Source: an uncultured Prevotellaceae bacterium
GTDB taxonomy: Bacteria; Bacteroidota; Bacteroidia; Bacteroidales; Bacteroidaceae
Assembly: GCA_902774925.1 (NCBI GenBank)
Contig: CACYKE010000008.1
Span: forward strand, 1 to 54,491
Direction: 5' to 3'
Length of the DNA stretch: 54,491 nucleotides
A program made the translations under genes and the position numbers. Within the stretch, counting starts at the first letter, position 1. Every line of letters starts with the position of its first letter. A model generated the notes under the pieces. The model worked only from the letters and a program-made list of their open reading frames with translations. It was not told the DNA's origin and made no database searches. Of the stretch, positions 15,488 through 22,905 are shown in pieces.

Positions 15488-18112
15488 ATGAACAAGAAAA
15501 TTATTACTGGATTCCTCATGTTTGCACTGGCAGTGTTTAGCATGAGCAGTTTCGTAGCATGTAAAGACTACGACGAGGATTCTTACGACGACCTGAAGGC
15601 TCGTATCAACAAGCAGATCACTCTTACTGAAGCTCTTGAAAATCAGATCAAGGCATTGCAAGAGCAAATCAGCAAGATTAAGAGTTGTACCTGTGATCCT
15701 TCTAAGTACGCTTCTCAGGAAGAATTTGAAAAGGCTCTGAAGAGAATTGCCGACCTTGAGGAAGCTGTCAAGAACATCAAGTCTTGCACATGCCAAGGCG
15801 GAGGCGGTGGTGATACTACCATCTACATCACCAATCCTTACGATGATGAGTGGATTAAGGTTAAGTTCAATGAGATTGAGGGTCAGTTGACGATACTGAA
15901 TACTCTGAATGCATGGCAGGTTTATATTGAGAATCGTATCGATAGCATTGCTACAGCCATTTATGGTTGGGATACCACCATTTATAACCTGAACCACAAG
16001 GTTGACTCTATCCTGCAGGTGTTAGAGGGCCACACTCACACAGACACCATTTATATCAGTGGCGGTGGTTGCGACGAAGGCTGTGCAGAGAAGATTGCCA
16101 AGGCACAGAGAACAGCTAATGACGCTCTCTATTTCGCTCAGCAGGCTCTGTTACTCGCTCAGGAGGCTTTGGATAAGGCTAACGCTGCTGACGGTAAGGC
16201 TCAGCAGGCTCTGGATAAGGCCAACGATGCTGACAACAAGGCTCAGCAGGCTCTGGACAAGGCCAACGAGAACGCCGGTCGTATCGACGGCCACGAGACT
16301 CGCATCAAAGCTCTGGAGGATGCTCTCAAGGATTTGGTTACCAAGGATGAGCTCAAAGAAGAGATCAAGAAACTGAACGACCGTATTGATAACATTCTCA
16401 ACAGGATGGTTACTGGTGTTATCATTCAGGGTACCGAATGCCCCGTTATCGGTTACTTCAACACTCCTCTGGACATCCGTTCACAGCTTCTCGCTGCCTA
16501 TTATGGTGAGGTAACTGCTACCGTAGAATTCCCCACAACTAGCACCGCTGACTATGTTGACGTTTCTGAGCGTTGGACTACTCGCAACTTACAAGTGATT
16601 GGTTCATTCCCCACCATCATCTCTATTTCTGACAAATTCGTAGGTCAGAAGAATGGTTCTGAGACTGGTAACGCTGGTACACTGTATATGACCGTAAATC
16701 CCGCTGAGGTTGACTATGAGGGCCAGACCGTGACCTTGGAGAGTTCTACTGGTGAAACTGCCGGTATCCTCCTTTCTCCGCTGAAGCGTTCTGATAGAGA
16801 GCTGACCTTCGGTTACACCCGTGCTGCAAACAACGGTTTCTATGAGGCTGCTGCTACGCTGACCGTTGGCAACATCGAGAATGCCAAGGTTCGCATTAAC
16901 TATAAGGACCTCGAGGACGAGGCTAAGGCTATGCTGAAACAGAAGACCAAGAACAGTGTGCTGGGCTTTGGTGCCGCTCTTCTGTCAAGCATGCAGGACA
17001 TCATGCCCGCTTACGCTATCAAGACCACTTGGACTGCTCCTTCTCGTACTGACGCTGTTGGTGAGCAGACTTATAGTGTTTACTCACAGTATGGTTTGGG
17101 CGCTGCCGCTATCAAGCCTTTCTCCTTTGCATTCTTGAAGGATCTGAATGTGAACCTTCCTGGCGAGGCAAAGATTCAGAATCTGATTGGTAAAATTATC
17201 GACAAGATTAAAATCCAGCTCAACCTCAATTTGCCCGATTTCTCGCAATGGGAGGGCCTTATCAATTTCAAGAACATCAACTTGGATAGATGGAGAAATG
17301 GTGAAGGTAAAATCGTTGTTGACGTTCAGGGCATCTTAGTTGATCCTAATACGGGTAAAGCAGTTTATGTTCTTACGACTAATCAGGCTGGTAAGCTAGA
17401 ATGGATATATTTAGGTGCCGGTGATCAGGAAGCTTATTACTATGATGAAAATGGAGACTTCCATTGGGCTGAGAGCGGTTTGACTATTGAATTCCAGAAG
17501 GTTGTAATTGATGCCGATGCTGACATGACTGCCATTCTTGAGGATATTGCCCGTCAGATTGACGATCAATATGGTGAAAGCAGTACTTTGGTTGACCTGC
17601 TGAATGCTGTTGTTGAAATGGGTGACCTTAACGCTAAGCTCAATGATGCTATTGTTGACGTTAAGAATGACATCAAGTCTCAGTTACAGGGCTATGTCAC
17701 AAAGGCTTACAACAAGTTGAATAGCATTTTCAGCAAGGCTCCTAACAGGGCTCTGCAGCCCATCCTGATTGCTAAGGATGGTAAGAAAATTGGTATTTTG
17801 TCTAAGGCAAAGAACAATCCCACAAAGGTTAGCAGTACTTCACTAGAACTCGTTCCCACCTCTTATACGCTCGAGTTGTTTGCTCCTGCTTACAAGAAGT
17901 ACATCGTTGTATCTGACGTCTTCAATGCTGACGGTACTGAGGCTGATGCAAGTATTGGTCGTGCTGCTAACGGTGAGAACATGGGTCAGGTAATCGACTC
18001 TGAGAAGACCTGCACGATTAACGGTCAGCATGGTTACATCTACGAAATCAGCTACAACGCCGTTGACTATCACGGTAAGATTGTTAACAAGCGTTTCTAC
18101 GTACAGTTCTAA
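15488..18112 (+). CDS. Large coiled-coil surface lipoprotein
   Basis: This 874-residue protein starts at MNKKIITGFLMFALAVFSMS; the lipobox FVAC places the lipidated Cys near residue 25. An upstream in-frame ATG (15461) would only add nine residues before the signal. Residues 30-100 form a coiled coil with two copies of the phrase IKSCTC, an unusual CxC pair. A poly-Gly hinge (GGGGGD) follows, then a second coiled region with three near-identical AQQALDKAN repeats (about 225-275) and a heptad segment to about 310. The rest is beta-rich with no recognised domain. It is 31 bp upstream of an OmpA-family gene. Together they look like an abundant envelope-spacing or adhesion unit, but the function is inferred from architecture only. 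Confidence 0.8.
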   Translation: MNKKIITGFLMFALAVFSMSSFVACKDYDEDSYDDLKARINKQITLTEALENQIKALQEQISKIKSCTCDPSKYASQEEFEKALKRIADLEEAVKNIKSCTCQGGGGGDTTIYITNPYDDEWIKVKFNEIEGQLTILNTLNAWQVYIENRIDSIATAIYGWDTTIYNLNHKVDSILQVLEGHTHTDTIYISGGGCDEGCAEKIAKAQRTANDALYFAQQALLLAQEALDKANAADGKAQQALDKANDADNKAQQALDKANENAGRIDGHETRIKALEDALKDLVTKDELKEEIKKLNDRIDNILNRMVTGVIIQGTECPVIGYFNTPLDIRSQLLAAYYGEVTATVEFPTTSTADYVDVSERWTTRNLQVIGSFPTIISISDKFVGQKNGSETGNAGTLYMTVNPAEVDYEGQTVTLESSTGETAGILLSPLKRSDRELTFGYTRAANNGFYEAAATLTVGNIENAKVRINYKDLEDEAKAMLKQKTKNSVLGFGAALLSSMQDIMPAYAIKTTWTAPSRTDAVGEQTYSVYSQYGLGAAAIKPFSFAFLKDLNVNLPGEAKIQNLIGKIIDKIKIQLNLNLPDFSQWEGLINFKNINLDRWRNGEGKIVVDVQGILVDPNTGKAVYVLTTNQAGKLEWIYLGAGDQEAYYYDENGDFHWAESGLTIEFQKVVIDADADMTAILEDIARQIDDQYGESSTLVDLLNAVVEMGDLNAKLNDAIVDVKNDIKSQLQGYVTKAYNKLNSIFSKAPNRALQPILIAKDGKKIGILSKAKNNPTKVSSTSLELVPTSYTLELFAPAYKKYIVVSDVFNADGTEADASIGRAANGENMGQVIDSEKTCTINGQHGYIYEISYNAVDYHGKIVNKRFYVQF

Positions 18113-18143
18113 TTTAAAGTAAACATTTTAAAGGATTAAGAAC

Positions 18144-19295
18144 ATGAAGAAAACAATAATGTCACTTCTGCTTTTCCTGGGCGTGCTTTCAGCATCTGCC
18201 CAGGCCGAGCAGAAAGGCACCACAGAATATGTGTTCCAGCCCCATTGGTATATTACACTACAGGGCGGTGGACAGTACACCCTGGGTGAGGGCAAGTTCG
18301 GCGATCTTTTGTCTCCTACCGCACAGATTGGTGTAGGTTACAACTTCACAAAGGTTGTTGGTCTGCGTCTTGCCGTAAACGCTTGGCAGAGCAAGGGCGT
18401 CATCAAACTCGATGATAATGATATCGCTACAGGATTAGAGTATGAAGGTAAGTGGAAGTGGAACTATGTTGCTCCTTCTCTGGAGTTCACGTTCAACCTC
18501 TCTAACATTGTTTGCAACTACAATCCCAATCGTCTGCTCAACGTATATGCTCTGATTGGCGGTGGTGCCAACATTGCCTTCAAGAACGACGAGGCACAGG
18601 ATGTAGAGAAGCAGATTGCTGCATATCAGAACACCAATTGGGTGTTTGATGGCAAGCAGAATATGCGCTACCTCTGGGACGGCACCAAGGTAAGACCTTT
18701 CGGTAAGGTTGGTCTGCTCTTCGACTTCCGTGTTTCTGACAAGGTAAGCATCAACATCGAAGGTAATGCCAACACCCTCTCTGACAAATATAACTCAAAG
18801 AAGGCTGGCAACTGGGACTGGTACTTCAACGCCCTCGCAGGTGTGAAGATCAACCTCGGCAAGACTTATACCACCAAGTTTACTCCTGATCCCGAGCCCG
18901 AAATTCGCTACGTGGAGAAGGTTGTTGAGAAGGTCGTAGAGGTTCCCGCTAAGGTAGAGGTGAAGCCCATTGAGAAGATGCGTCGTGATATCTTCTTCAC
19001 CATCAATTCTTTCAAAGTTAGAGATACCGAGGCTGAGAAGATCAAGGACATCGCCGACTATCTGAACGCAAACCCCAGAGCAAAAGTTGAGGTCACTGGT
19101 TATGCTGACGCTGGTACCGGTAACAACCGCATCAACGACCGTCTCGCCAAGCAGCGTGCCGACGTTGTCGTGAAGACTCTGATGAACGATTACAATATCT
19201 CTGCAAATCGAATCTACTTCGATTCTAAGGGTTCACGCGTACAGCCGTTCGCCGAGAACGACCTCAACCGTGTGACTATCTGTATTGCAGAGTAA
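18144..19295 (+). CDS. OmpA-family outer-membrane protein
   Basis: This 383-residue protein has signal peptide MKKTIMSLLLFLGVLSASAQA, an N-terminal eight-strand-type beta-barrel (about 30-240), a Pro/Glu/Val-rich linker (DPEPEIRYVEKVVEKVVEVP) and a C-terminal OmpA peptidoglycan-binding domain (about 275-383). The domain's signature is seen in VEVTGYADAGTGNNRINDRL and KQRADVVVKTLM. It anchors the outer membrane to the cell wall. It shares a transcript with the coiled-coil lipoprotein, and a strong terminator follows. Confidence 0.92.
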   Translation: MKKTIMSLLLFLGVLSASAQAEQKGTTEYVFQPHWYITLQGGGQYTLGEGKFGDLLSPTAQIGVGYNFTKVVGLRLAVNAWQSKGVIKLDDNDIATGLEYEGKWKWNYVAPSLEFTFNLSNIVCNYNPNRLLNVYALIGGGANIAFKNDEAQDVEKQIAAYQNTNWVFDGKQNMRYLWDGTKVRPFGKVGLLFDFRVSDKVSINIEGNANTLSDKYNSKKAGNWDWYFNALAGVKINLGKTYTTKFTPDPEPEIRYVEKVVEKVVEVPAKVEVKPIEKMRRDIFFTINSFKVRDTEAEKIKDIADYLNANPRAKVEVTGYADAGTGNNRINDRLAKQRADVVVKTLMNDYNISANRIYFDSKGSRVQPFAENDLNRVTICIAE

Positions 19296-19330
19296 TTAGC
19301 ATGTATCTTATAGTTTAAACCAATATTGAG

Positions 19331-19380
19331 TCTGACTCTTATCCATACCCACAATAGTATGGTAGGAGTCAGATTCTTTT
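19331..19380 (+). terminator. Rho-independent terminator after the OmpA gene
   Basis: A long, slightly interrupted stem (TCTGACTCTTATCCATAC pairing with GTATGGTAGGAGTCAGA) has a loop around 19349-19356 and a trailing TTCTTTT. Confidence 0.88.
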
Positions 19381-19390
19381 AAAAGAACTA

Positions 19391-20560
19391 ATGCTTATGA
19401 GAAGAATTCAACTCCTTTTACTCGCAATGATATGTACGCTGGCTGCTCAGGCTCAGGTTGCTAACGGTTACTACCGTGTAAAGAGTTCGAAGCAGCAGCG
19501 CTATATCCGCATACTCGACAATAGAGGCAGCATCAATCTGCAGACAACCGATGCCGATATGGCAGCCTTATGCACCCAACGCAGCTGGGACATAGTAGTT
19601 TCCGACCCTGGTTCCGTCATCTATGTCAAGAAAATGACTGTTGGCTACGACCTGCAGAGTCAGGGGACGAGCAGCTACGCAATCATCTCCCATGAGGTTA
19701 GAGCTATGGACGTGGGTGACGGCAAATACTGGTGTTATGCCAGCAAAGGCGGCATGACAAAATATCTTGCTGACGAGATGTATATCGAAGGATTTGTGTC
19801 TGATGAAAAATACGAACGTGGTCGTTTGGTAACTAATATCGGTCCTTCTGATGGTGAATATCTCGATTGGGATCTCATTCCCGTATCAGCCGACGGCAAC
19901 TATTTCGGCCTTGCACCCACCGTTTCGGCAGGAGGCAGCTACTATCAGACATTCTATGCTGCATTCCCATTTACCTTCTTGTCAGAAGGAATGGAAGCCT
20001 ATTATGTCGATAATATTAACGAGACCACAGGTAAGGTTCACGTCAAGGAAATCACAGGTGGTGTTCCTGCCTCTACCCCTGTCATCGTCAAGTGTTCGGC
20101 ACAAACCCCGGCAAGCAACAAGCTGGATGTCGGTGCTTCTACCAGCGGCTCTGCCTCAGGCAATCAGCTCACTGGTGTCTACTTCTGCAATCCAAATGCG
20201 GGTGCCGCCCATACCAACGTGAAAGAGTATGACCCAACCACCATGCGTGTGCTCGGCACTGCAAGCGACGGTTCGCTAGCTTTTGTCAAGGACAACAGCC
20301 TGCAGTATATCCCAGCCAATACGGCCTACATTACCGTCAGTGCTTCAGCTCCCGACGTACTGAAAGTTGTTACTGGTGACGAGCCCAGTTTGCCCGGCGA
20401 CCTAAATGGCGATAATATCGTTGACGTTGATGACGTTGCTCTTGTTGCCAAAATGATTTTAGGAAAGACGCCCGTCAATCTATTGGCTGATCTGAATGGT
20501 GATGGCGTCGTTGACGTGGAAGATTTCGCAATAGCAGTTAGAATTATATTAAACAAATAA
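19391..20560 (+). CDS. Secreted protein with C-terminal type I dockerin
   Basis: This 389-residue secreted protein has a signal peptide (MRRIQLLLLAMICTLAAQAQ from the second Met) and an N-terminal NGYYRVKSSKQQRYI segment of a kind seen in many Prevotella surface proteins. The middle is beta-rich. Residues 335-389 are a dockerin: two F-hand repeats, DLNGDNIVDVDDVALVAKMI and DLNGDGVVDVEDFAIAVRII, each with the calcium ligand pattern D-x-N-x-D-x3-D-x2-D, joined by a short linker. Dockerins dock calcium-dependently into cohesins. The next gene, 4 bp downstream, encodes a cohesin-like domain. No catalytic domain is recognisable, so the cargo role is unknown. Confidence 0.85.
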   Translation: MLMRRIQLLLLAMICTLAAQAQVANGYYRVKSSKQQRYIRILDNRGSINLQTTDADMAALCTQRSWDIVVSDPGSVIYVKKMTVGYDLQSQGTSSYAIISHEVRAMDVGDGKYWCYASKGGMTKYLADEMYIEGFVSDEKYERGRLVTNIGPSDGEYLDWDLIPVSADGNYFGLAPTVSAGGSYYQTFYAAFPFTFLSEGMEAYYVDNINETTGKVHVKEITGGVPASTPVIVKCSAQTPASNKLDVGASTSGSASGNQLTGVYFCNPNAGAAHTNVKEYDPTTMRVLGTASDGSLAFVKDNSLQYIPANTAYITVSASAPDVLKVVTGDEPSLPGDLNGDNIVDVDDVALVAKMILGKTPVNLLADLNGDGVVDVEDFAIAVRIILNK

Positions 20561-20564
20561 TAAC

Positions 20565-21188
20565 ATGAAACTAAAGAATTATTTAAAGGTATTTGCCTTC
20601 CTTGTTGCAGCCTTTCCTGCAGCAATGAGCGCACAAACAACCTCAAAACTTTTCATTGAAGACTTTACGATAAACGCTGGAGAGACAAAGGATGTTGAAA
20701 TCATCATGGAGAATCCCGATATTGACGTTTGGCAGGCTCAACTTGACGTACAGCTTCCAGAGGGTCTTAGCGTCGTGAAAGAAGATGGAGATTTGATTAT
20801 TGACTTGCTTCGTAACAGTAAGAGAAACAAGCATACACTTGAAGCTAATGAGACAGAAGGTGTTGTACGTATTCTCGTAACGACAACAGGTGAAGCAACC
20901 ATTCAAGGCACCGAAGGAGCCTTTATCTCTATCAGCCTGAAAGCTGCTTCGGATTTCACTTCCGGCACTATCAAGCTCGAAAAGATGAAACTTGTTCCCT
21001 TGGAAGGTTCATCAGTTGTGCCAGAGGATAGTGAGTGTAAGGTCAACGATACAGCTGGTATCGAAGGCATTACAGCCGAGAAGAATAAGAGCGGCAATAT
21101 CTACGACCTGCAAGGCCGTAAGGTTACCGACAGTCAGCTGTCGCGCGGCGTCTATATTATGAATGGTCGCAAATATGTGGTAAAATAA
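20565..21188 (+). CDS. Cohesin-like secreted protein with C-terminal sorting-type tail
   Basis: This 207-residue protein has a signal peptide (MKLKNYLKVFAFLVAAFPAAMSAQ). Residues 27-155 read as a cohesin-type beta-sandwich. It opens FIEDFTINAGETKDVEIIME, followed by WQAQLDVQLPEGLSVV, a gapped strand pattern, and a final FISISLKAASDF strand. These match the cohesin order (G-T-V-V, then F-L-Y-L, then L--I-FKA) without the scaffoldin context. The C-terminal 45 residues (GNIYDLQGRKV, then SRGVYIMNGRKYVVK) are the short T9SS-like sorting tail frequent in Prevotella. It is translationally close to the dockerin gene, suggesting a two-part calcium-dependent assembly. The cohesin call is by pattern and needs structure-level support. 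Confidence 0.65.
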   Translation: MKLKNYLKVFAFLVAAFPAAMSAQTTSKLFIEDFTINAGETKDVEIIMENPDIDVWQAQLDVQLPEGLSVVKEDGDLIIDLLRNSKRNKHTLEANETEGVVRILVTTTGEATIQGTEGAFISISLKAASDFTSGTIKLEKMKLVPLEGSSVVPEDSECKVNDTAGIEGITAEKNKSGNIYDLQGRKVTDSQLSRGVYIMNGRKYVVK

Positions 21189-21207
21189 TTGGAAATCACC
21201 CAATGAT

Positions 21208-21237
21208 AAACCCCAGCCGCTTGGCTGGGGTTTATTT
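21208..21237. terminator. Bidirectional terminator between convergent genes
   Basis: AAACCCCAGCC-GCTT-GGCTGGGGTTT is a perfect 11-bp stem with a 4-nt loop, followed by ATTTTTA on the plus strand and preceded by a short A/T run for the minus strand. It separates the cohesin-like gene from the minus-strand barrel gene. Confidence 0.92.
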
Positions 21238-22266
21238 TTAGAATATTGTGTAAGTAAATCTTACATTCGCTACGGGGTACACTCCCAGTTTGGACATCGT
21301 GTCAACGTAATCGCCAACCTTTCCGGTAATGCCCTCTACATCGTTGATCAAATCCGTACCGTCGTGCGTGTAAAGGCTGGGCTTACCGCCCCAGAGCATG
21401 ACACCCGCATCAAAACCGACATGCAGGCGGTCGTTACCCTTCACTAGACGACCGTCATAACCGAAACCAATATATGGCTTGAAAGCATTCACTTTCATGT
21501 CCGCCTTTACCATGTGGTCATCATCAGGAGTCATCACGTATGGATCACCTTTCTTATGAATCACGTTGCCGTCCTCGTCTGTGATGTCATGCGTATAGTC
21601 GCCCAAATGGATACCCATACGTCCGGCTTTATCAAACAATTCTTGCATTTTCAGCAATACATCCAGGTCGGTATAAATGTCTTCATAGCCTGGCCCCAGG
21701 TCTATCAGTTTCACATTAGCCAGTTCGCGTATTGTCTTACCGTGCAGTTTATCGTAAGTATTGTTGTAGATGTCAACAGCCAACAATGATGCCATACTCT
21801 CCGTCTGATTAAACGCCTCTGCGACATTTGACGGGCCGAGAAAGAATCCCGCTGTCAAACGCCAATGCTTGTTCTTCTTCAATGGATGGAAGTCGAACAG
21901 GAGGTGCCAGTTCCACATCGTCGCCTTACCCGTCATCTTCACCTCGTCACTCACAGGAGAACCCGTAAAGCTCTCCATAACCCCCGCCATGCGATTAAAT
22001 TTGCTCTGACTCTTCGCAGGGTCGTCACCTACCTGAATACCAAATGTCATAGGAACCTCCACGCGCGGCATGTAACTCAATCCCGAGCGTACCCTTAAGA
22101 AATTGTTGATAGGCATAGCGGCCTCAACACCCAGTCCCGTCGTTCCTAACGTCACACCTACATCCAAGTGGTTGAACAATCCCCACGACTGCTGGTTTGT
22201 CTGCGCTGTCACCGTGACAGAAGTCATTCCGACTACTGCTAAAACAAGTGTTCTGAATCCTTTCAT
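21238..22266 (-). CDS. Outer-membrane beta-barrel protein, uncharacterised
   Basis: This is a 342-residue protein from MKGFRTLVLAVVGMTSVTVTAQ (signal peptide). Longer in-frame readings run back into the tmRNA gene and are rejected. The rest alternates short amphipathic strands (LDVGVTLGTTGLGVEAAM, FLRVRSGLSYMPRV, HWRLTAGFFLGPS, FKPYIGFGYDGRL) with an aromatic last strand ending RFTYTIF. That is the usual pattern of a Bacteroidota outer-membrane barrel. A long loop-like insertion is seen at about 155-235. No specific family is recognised. It starts 18 bp after the tmRNA 3' end on the same strand, so it may be transcribed from the tmRNA promoter. Confidence 0.78.
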   Translation of the reverse strand: MKGFRTLVLAVVGMTSVTVTAQTNQQSWGLFNHLDVGVTLGTTGLGVEAAMPINNFLRVRSGLSYMPRVEVPMTFGIQVGDDPAKSQSKFNRMAGVMESFTGSPVSDEVKMTGKATMWNWHLLFDFHPLKKNKHWRLTAGFFLGPSNVAEAFNQTESMASLLAVDIYNNTYDKLHGKTIRELANVKLIDLGPGYEDIYTDLDVLLKMQELFDKAGRMGIHLGDYTHDITDEDGNVIHKKGDPYVMTPDDDHMVKADMKVNAFKPYIGFGYDGRLVKGNDRLHVGFDAGVMLWGGKPSLYTHDGTDLINDVEGITGKVGDYVDTMSKLGVYPVANVRFTYTIF

Positions 22267-22283
22267 ATTTACGTAAATAAAAG

Positions 22284-22680
22284 TGGAGCTGGAGGGAGTC
22301 GAACCCTCGTCCAAACAGGGAAACCATACGCTTTCTACATGCTTATTCCGGTCTTCATTTTCGTGATGCGACAAGACCCGGACCACCAATCGCACCCTTA
22401 TCCTCTAAAATTTCATCCCGCCATCGAGGCCTGACAAGACTATTTCCGATTTAACCTGCGCCGCTGAATCTCCGGATTCGGAACAACATCCTCGGAGCGA
22501 CGTCTCGTTCTTCTACCTTGTAAAAGAATAAAGCCAGTAATCTACTATACTTCGATTAGGCAGCGAGAGCATACTCATTGTTGCCAATTAATTTTTCGAC
22601 CGACGTGATTATGGAGTCCACAGTCGTCACTCCGCATGCTTACGTACCATCTCATCCTGCTGTCAAATCCAGTCAACCCC
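22284..22680 (-). ncRNA. ssrA: Transfer-messenger RNA (tmRNA)
   Basis: On the minus strand the 5' end GGGGTTGACTGGATTTGAC and the 3' end TTCGACTCCCTCCAGCTCCA form the tRNA-like domain. GGGGTTG pairs with CAGCTCC to make the 7-bp acceptor, and GAGGG/CCCTC close the T-arm. The discriminator A is at 22284 and CCA is not fully encoded. The tag reading frame GGC AAC AAT GAG TAT GCT CTC GCT GCC TAA gives GNNEYALAA, added after the charged Ala, and ends in the protease-degron LAA. It rescues stalled ribosomes with SmpB. Length is about 397 nt, normal for a one-piece tmRNA. Confidence 0.95.
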
Positions 22681-22706
22681 AGGAGCGATTTTTCGCATTT
22701 CGGCTG

Positions 22707-22737
22707 CAAAATTACGAAAAACTCATTAAATTACAAA
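22707..22737 (-). promoter_or_regulatory. Promoter of tmRNA
   Basis: On the minus strand TTTG (22737-22734), a 19-bp spacer and TAATTTTG (22714-22707) form a consensus promoter. The transcript should start about 20 nt before the mature 5' end at 22680, leaving a short leader for RNase P. Confidence 0.8.
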
Positions 22738-22758
22738 GAAAATAGCCATTTATTTAAA

Positions 22759-22817
22759 AATAAGGGCCACTTATTGTGAAATAAGGGCCACTTATTACAG
22801 AATAAGGGTCACTTATT
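22759..22817 (+). repeat. Three phased palindromic 21-bp direct repeats at the EPS promoter
   Basis: AATAAGGGCCACTTATT occurs at 22759-22775 and 22780-22796, and AATAAGGGTCACTTATT at 22801-22817. The period is exactly 21 bp (two helical turns). Each copy is itself an inverted repeat (AATAAG and CTTATT around a 5-bp centre), while the 4-bp linkers differ. The last copy touches the -33 element of the export gene promoter. The layout fits a cooperative binding site for a dimeric regulator. Confidence 0.8.
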
Positions 22818-22847
22818 TGGCTCGTTGAGAAAAAAATGTTACCTTTG
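22816..22847 (+). promoter_or_regulatory. Promoter of the EPS/capsule operon
   Basis: TTTG (22816-22819), a 20-bp spacer and TACCTTTG (22840-22847). The predicted leader of about 53 nt contains CCCATAAATGGG (22860-22871) and the perfect palindrome ATTAATGCATTAAT (22884-22897) before the ATG at 22906. Confidence 0.85.
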
Positions 22848-22905
22848 CGCAATATTTCGCCCATAAATGGGTTAATATAATATATTAATGCATTAATAGA
22901 CGTCT

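Noticed and set aside
22267-22395. N-terminal extension of the barrel protein
   Set aside because: The extra codons are tmRNA sequence (anticodon-like domain and T-arm); the real signal peptide starts at 22266.
22759-22817. CRISPR array
   Set aside because: The repeat period is only 21 bp with 4-bp linkers; there are no spacers of 30 bp or cas genes.
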